Source of the DNA: Bradyrhizobium zhanjiangense
Lineage (GTDB): Bacteria > Pseudomonadota > Alphaproteobacteria > Rhizobiales > Xanthobacteraceae
Direction of reading: 5' to 3'
DNA: 64,000 nt
Assembly: GCF_004114935.1 (NCBI RefSeq)
Contig: NZ_CP022221.1
Span: 6,779,001-6,843,000, forward strand
Made by a program: the position numbers and the translations under genes
Part shown: one piece after another, positions 61,183-64,000 of the stretch
How the letters are laid out: every line of letters starts with the position of its first letter
Numbering within the stretch: position 1 is the first letter of the stretch
The notes under the pieces: model-generated
Told to the model about the DNA's origin: nothing
The model's input: only the letters and a program-made list of their open reading frames with translations
Databases searched by the model: none

Positions 61183-62502
61183 TCAGACTTCGACACGCTT
61201 GATCGCGAGCGACTTCAGATAGGCAGCCGGATTTTCCGGATCGAACACCTTGCCGTCGAAGAAAATCTCCTTGCCGCGCGAGGTGGAGGCCGGGATCTCG
61301 GAGGCCGCGACGCCGAGCGTCTTGGCCGCGTCGCGCCACAGGTCCTCGCGGTTGACCTTGGCGACCAGCGCCTTGGTGTCGAAATTCGCCTCGTATTTGC
61401 CCCAGCGGATGTCCTCGGTGAGGAACCAGAGATCGTGGCTCTGGAAGGGGTAAGAGGCGAAGTCGCGCCAGTACTTCATGATGTGTGGGGAATTCTCGAC
61501 CACCTTGCCGGGGATGCCGTAGTCGAACTTGCCGGCGGTGCGGTCGAGCACGTCCTCGACCGGGCAATTCATCCACTGCCGCTTGCCCATGATGGCGGCG
61601 AGCTCGGCCTTGTTCTCGGCCTTGTCCGACCACTGCTGGGCTTCCATCACGGCCATCAGCAGCGCCTTTGCCGCCTTCGGATATTTGTCGACGAAGGCCG
61701 CGCGCATGCCGAAGGATTTTTCGGGATGCTTGTTCCAGAGCTCGCCGGTGGTGACAGCGGTATAGCCAATCTTCTGGTGGATGAGCTGCAGGTTCCATGG
61801 CTCGCCGACGCAGAAGCAGTCCATGGTGCCGACCTTCATGTTCGCCACCATCTGCGGCGGCGGCACCACGATGGTCTCGATGTCCTTGTCGGGGTCGATG
61901 CCGCCGGCGGCGAGCCAGTAGCGGATCCAGAGGTCGTGGGTGCCGCCGGGGAAGGTCATCGCCGCCTTCACGGCCTTGCCGGACGCCTTCTTCTTCTCCA
62001 GCGCCGCCTTGAAGGGCGATGCATCGACGCCGAGCTTGAGATCGGCATATTCGTTGGCGACGGAGATGCACTGACTGTCGAGATTGAGCCGGGCCAGGAT
62101 GTACATCGGCGTCGGCTGGTTGTTCTGCGTCACCTTGCCGGCTGAGATCAGATAGGGCATCGGGGTGAGGATATGCGCGCCGTCGATGCCGTTGCCTTCG
62201 GAGCCGAGCACGAGGTTGTCGCGCGTGGTGCCCCAAGAGGCCTGCTTCTGTACGTCGGTGTCGGGCATGCCGTATTTGGCGAACAGGCCCTTGTCCTTGG
62301 CGACGAAGAGCGGGCCGGCGTCGCTGAGCGCGATGAAGCCGAGCTTGGCGCCCTTGACCTCGGGGCCCGCCTCCTGCGCGAAGGCGCCAGCGGGGAAATT
62401 CAGCTTTGCGGCGGCGAGGAGTGCGGCGGTAGAGCCTGCGGCCTTCAACAATTGGCGGCGGCTGAGCCCATTATCCGAGGGCCGGCGGGTGCGCTTCGTC
62501 AT
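61183..62502 (-). CDS. nrtA: Nitrate ABC transporter substrate-binding protein (Tat-exported)
   Basis: A 439-residue periplasmic nitrate-binding protein. The N-terminus carries a twin-arginine signal (GLSRRQLLKAAGSTAALLAAA), so it is probably exported folded. Binding-fold segments include KLGFIALSDAGPLFVAKDKGLFAKYGM and GTMDCFCVGEPWNLQLIHQKIGYTAVTTGELW, typical of NrtA. The ATG at 62502 is chosen because it begins just before the signal; a longer frame would run through the leader and promoter. It is the first gene of nrtABC. Confidence 0.94.
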   Translation of the reverse strand: MTKRTRRPSDNGLSRRQLLKAAGSTAALLAAAKLNFPAGAFAQEAGPEVKGAKLGFIALSDAGPLFVAKDKGLFAKYGMPDTDVQKQASWGTTRDNLVLGSEGNGIDGAHILTPMPYLISAGKVTQNNQPTPMYILARLNLDSQCISVANEYADLKLGVDASPFKAALEKKKASGKAVKAAMTFPGGTHDLWIRYWLAAGGIDPDKDIETIVVPPPQMVANMKVGTMDCFCVGEPWNLQLIHQKIGYTAVTTGELWNKHPEKSFGMRAAFVDKYPKAAKALLMAVMEAQQWSDKAENKAELAAIMGKRQWMNCPVEDVLDRTAGKFDYGIPGKVVENSPHIMKYWRDFASYPFQSHDLWFLTEDIRWGKYEANFDTKALVAKVNREDLWRDAAKTLGVAASEIPASTSRGKEIFFDGKVFDPENPAAYLKSLAIKRVEV

Positions 62503-62518
62503 AGGCAGTGTCGTCCTT

Positions 62519-62531
62519 TGCGTCGTTGCAG
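62519..62531 (-). promoter_or_regulatory. 3' leader hairpin of nrtA (identical 13-mer to narK leader)
   Basis: CUGCAACGACGCA in the transcript, with loop AACGAC, ends 16 bases before the nrtA ATG. The same 13 bases lie in the narK leader. Here the outer stem has a C-A mismatch. Confidence 0.45.
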
Positions 62532-62575
62532 AATTGATTGGCGTCAGTGCACACGAGCAGCCCGTCCGTCCGGTG

Positions 62576-62622
62576 GCGCCGTCTTTGGCGCGTGCGAACG
62601 CACGACGGGGAAGACCCCCGTC
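62576..62622 (-). promoter_or_regulatory. Three consecutive hairpins in the nrtA leader
   Basis: In transcript order: GACGGGG-GUCUU-CCCCGUC (62622-62604), CGUGCG-UU-CGCACG (62604-62591), then GCGCC-AAAGAC-GGCGC (62591-62576). The last is a perfect 5-bp stem with an AnnGnn hexaloop. None is followed by a T run, so they look like control elements rather than a simple terminator. Confidence 0.5.
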
Positions 62623-62658
62623 TGGTGGCGTCAGCAAATCGGATGAGAAGTCTCGCGG

Positions 62659-62676
62659 GACGGCTTCAATGGCGTC
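62659..62676 (-). promoter_or_regulatory. 5' leader hairpin of the nrtA transcript (candidate ANTAR/NasT target)
   Basis: The transcript reads GACGCC-AUUGAA-GCCGUC, the same stem as in the narK leader (GACGCC/GACGUC), with the mismatch at the same pair and an AnnGnn hexaloop. It starts 15 bases after the -12 G, exactly as for narK. Confidence 0.5.
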
Positions 62677-62689
62677 GGACTGGAACCAT

Positions 62690-62704
62690 TCAAGCTTCAT
62701 GCCA
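62690..62704 (-). promoter_or_regulatory. Sigma-54-type promoter of nrtABC
   Basis: On the minus strand TGGCAT-GAAGC-TTGA with -24/-12 spacing, the same TTGA variant as the narK promoter. The GG lies 112 bp from the centre of the shared palindrome at 62815. The predicted transcript start is near 62679. Confidence 0.55.
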
Positions 62705-62798
62705 AGCCCGACGACCAAGAAACAATCGAATAATCAATATGTTATGGAGGTTGCGACAGGCTGCCGCAGGATCGCCCCGCATGTGAAACTTGCGGACC

Positions 62799-62831
62799 GC
62801 TCAATTCTTGTGCGCCGCACAAAGTTTGTGC
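62799..62831. promoter_or_regulatory. Shared NtrC-like enhancer between nrtA and the FNT gene
   Basis: Two adjacent sites: GCTC-N7-GTGC (62799-62813) and GCAC-N7-GTGC (62817-62831). The second keeps the core of the NtrC consensus. The core TTGTGCG-C-CGCACAA is centred at 62815, exactly midway between the GG of two divergent sigma-54-type promoters (112 bp each way). The 672-bp gap 62503-63174 holds these elements and leader hairpins; no gene is seen in it. Confidence 0.7.
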
Positions 62832-62925
62832 AACAGCTCAAGCACAAGGCTGGCGGCGCGGTGGGAGAGAATCAGGACACGGCCCATCGCATTGATGTTG
62901 CTTTCATTTTCCTCACGCACCGAGA

Positions 62926-62942
62926 CGGCACGCAACTTGCTT
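62926..62942 (+). promoter_or_regulatory. Sigma-54 promoter of the formate/nitrite transporter gene
   Basis: CGGCACG-CAAC-TTGCTT matches the -24/-12 consensus almost fully, with GG at 62927 and GC at 62939 separated by 10 bases. The predicted start is near 62952, giving a leader of about 220 bases before the FNT gene. Confidence 0.75.
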
Positions 62943-62950
62943 ATCCCTAA

Positions 62951-63039
62951 GCGTCAACGAAGACTGCGGCTTGCCGCATTGTTGCAGCCTCTGGCGGCTG
63001 CATTCCGGAAGCTCAACTGCTTCGCGGCCCTCTGGGCCG
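62951..63039 (+). promoter_or_regulatory. Structured 5' leader of the FNT transcript
   Basis: At the expected 5' end is GCGUC-AACGAA-GACuGC, with an AnnGnn hexaloop and one bulged U. It is followed by UGCGGC-UU-GCCGCA, then GCAGCC-UCUGGC-GGCUGC (62984-63001, perfect 6-bp stem, hexaloop with G at position 4) and CGGCCC-UCU-GGGCCG (63025-63039). This resembles the leader layout of nrtA. Confidence 0.45.
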
Positions 63040-63174
63040 TCGTGACGCGATTCCCAAGGCTTCCAATCTCCATAGCCCTCGTGCGCGGCAGGCCGGCCCG
63101 CACGGCCCAAGACGTTCAGCCGCGCTCTCCAAGAGGGTGTGTCGATCTCACTTACGAAGCAAAAGGAACCATTG

Positions 63175-64000
63175 ATGTCGTATCTCGCGCCTTCGGAATT
63201 CGTCACCAAGATGGTGGATGCAGGCGAATCCAAGATCTTCATGTCCACCCGGGATACCATCATCCGCGCCTACATGGCCGGCGCGATCCTCACGCTCGCC
63301 GCATGGTTCGCGGTCACGATCAACGTGAACACGGGCCAGCCGCTGCTCGGTGCGCTGCTGTTTCCGGTCGGATTCGTCATGCTCTATCTGCTGGGCTTCG
63401 ATCTCCTGACCGGCGTATTCGTGCTCTCGCCGCTTGCGCTGATCGACAAGCGCCCGGGCGTCACTCTTGGCGGTGTGCTCCGCAACTGGGGCCTGGTCTT
63501 CGTCGGCAATTTCGCCGGCGCCTTCACCGTGGCCTTCATGATGGCCTTCGTGACAACGTTCGGCTTCACGCAAGCTCCCGACAAGGTCGGTGCCGCCATC
63601 GGCATCATCGGCGAAAGCCGGACGCTCGGCTACGCCGCGCATGGTGCGGCCGGCATGGCAACGCTGTTCATGCGCGGCATGCTCTGCAACTGGATGGTCT
63701 CGACCGGCGTCGTCGGTGCCATGATCTCGACCTCGGTCCCGGGCAAGGTCATCGCGATGTGGATGCCGATCCTGGTGTTCTTCTACATGGTGTTCGAACA
63801 TTCCGTCGTGAACATGTTCCTGTTTCCGTCCGGGCTGCTGCTCGGCGCAAAATTCTCGATCCTGGACTATCTGATCTGGAACGAGATCCCGACCGTGCTC
63901 GGCAATCTCGTCGGCGGGCTCGCCTTCACCGGCATGACCCTCTATGCCACGCACGTCATGACCCTGCCGAAGCGGCAGGCCGACAAGGCCGTAAAGCCCC
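63175..64000 (+). CDS. Formate/nitrite transporter family channel (3' end cut by window)
   Basis: 275 codons are visible and the frame is still open at the edge. It is a six-helix pentameric channel of the FNT (FocA/NirC) family, about full length. The conserved central histidine is in FYMVFEHSVVNMFLFP, the family loop in FVGNFAGAFTVAFM, and NWMVSTGVV is typical of helix 4. Next to the nitrate genes it probably carries nitrite (NirC-like), but formate or other small anions cannot be excluded. The ATG at 63175 has AAAGGA upstream. It is transcribed away from nrtA and has a sigma-54-type promoter. Confidence 0.88.
   Translation, partial: MSYLAPSEFVTKMVDAGESKIFMSTRDTIIRAYMAGAILTLAAWFAVTINVNTGQPLLGALLFPVGFVMLYLLGFDLLTGVFVLSPLALIDKRPGVTLGGVLRNWGLVFVGNFAGAFTVAFMMAFVTTFGFTQAPDKVGAAIGIIGESRTLGYAAHGAAGMATLFMRGMLCNWMVSTGVVGAMISTSVPGKVIAMWMPILVFFYMVFEHSVVNMFLFPSGLLLGAKFSILDYLIWNEIPTVLGNLVGGLAFTGMTLYATHVMTLPKRQADKAVKP

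Noticed and set aside
62503..63174. Short open frames in the nrtA/FNT gap
   Set aside because: None has a ribosome-binding site or recognisable sequence, and the space is accounted for by promoters, enhancer and leaders.
1..64000. tRNA, rRNA, insertion sequence, phage or defence-system genes
   Set aside because: I looked for typical motifs (transposase, integrase, restriction and tRNA arms) and saw none that I could support.

Overview
The window reads as a chromosomal segment of an alphaproteobacterium of the Bradyrhizobium type. The support is high GC with strong G/C third positions, several families of imperfect-palindrome intergenic repeats typical of that genus, and a nitrate-assimilation block whose gene order (nrtABC, narK, bjgb, flp, nasC) is the one known from Bradyrhizobium. 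No rRNA, tRNA, CRISPR array, prophage or insertion sequence was recognised. Most of the window is operons for importing and breaking down small organic molecules.

Layout. 0-4.2 kb: a minus-strand signalling operon (membrane histidine kinase, stand-alone receiver, receiver-adenylate cyclase fusion, start of a further gene). 4.3-9.5 kb: an RND efflux operon (tetR-adaptor-pump) with a palindromic operator and a clear terminator. 9.6-15.7 kb: a split thiamine-diphosphate decarboxylase divergent from a cytochrome P450, then ornithine aminotransferase and a large secreted repeat-rich LTXXQ protein. 15.7-24.6 kb: a tightly packed minus-strand operon (ABC importer, enolase-superfamily enzyme, Gfo/Idh/MocA dehydrogenase, DUF993 aldolase-like protein, TIM-barrel isomerase) behind a TetR gene; it looks like an uncharacterised catabolic pathway. 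24.8-30.2 kb: VOC protein, two PfkB kinases, FAD reductase, enoyl-CoA hydratase. 30.2-36 kb: IlvD/Edd dehydratase plus TRAP transporter, divergent from a GntR regulator. 36-42 kb: TAXI binding protein, a secreted unknown, and a cluster that looks like 4-nitrobenzoate catabolism (nitroreductase, hydroxylaminobenzoate lyase, binding protein, LysR). 42-53 kb: uronate dehydrogenase/lactonase pair, aldehyde dehydrogenase, AceE-like E1 with an Lrp regulator, zinc dehydrogenase, EamA transporter, aldo/keto reductase and a second SMP-30 protein.

53-64 kb is the nitrate block. NrtABC and NarK move nitrate (NarK possibly also nitrite), NasC reduces nitrate, Flp probably supplies electrons, and the haemoglobin Bjgb is linked to nitric oxide detoxification. 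A formate/nitrite-family channel gene runs off the right edge. No nitrite reductase is present. Three promoters in this block (nrtA, the channel gene, narK) share one architecture: a GG(-24)-type sigma-54 element lies exactly 112 bp from the centre of an NtrC-like palindrome. In the nrtA/channel gap a single palindrome sits exactly midway between two divergent promoters. Each predicted transcript begins with a small hairpin carrying an AnnGnn hexaloop, the signature recognised by ANTAR antiterminators such as NasT. This layout, together with the DUF993 operon and the nitrobenzoate cluster, is what most deserves follow-up.
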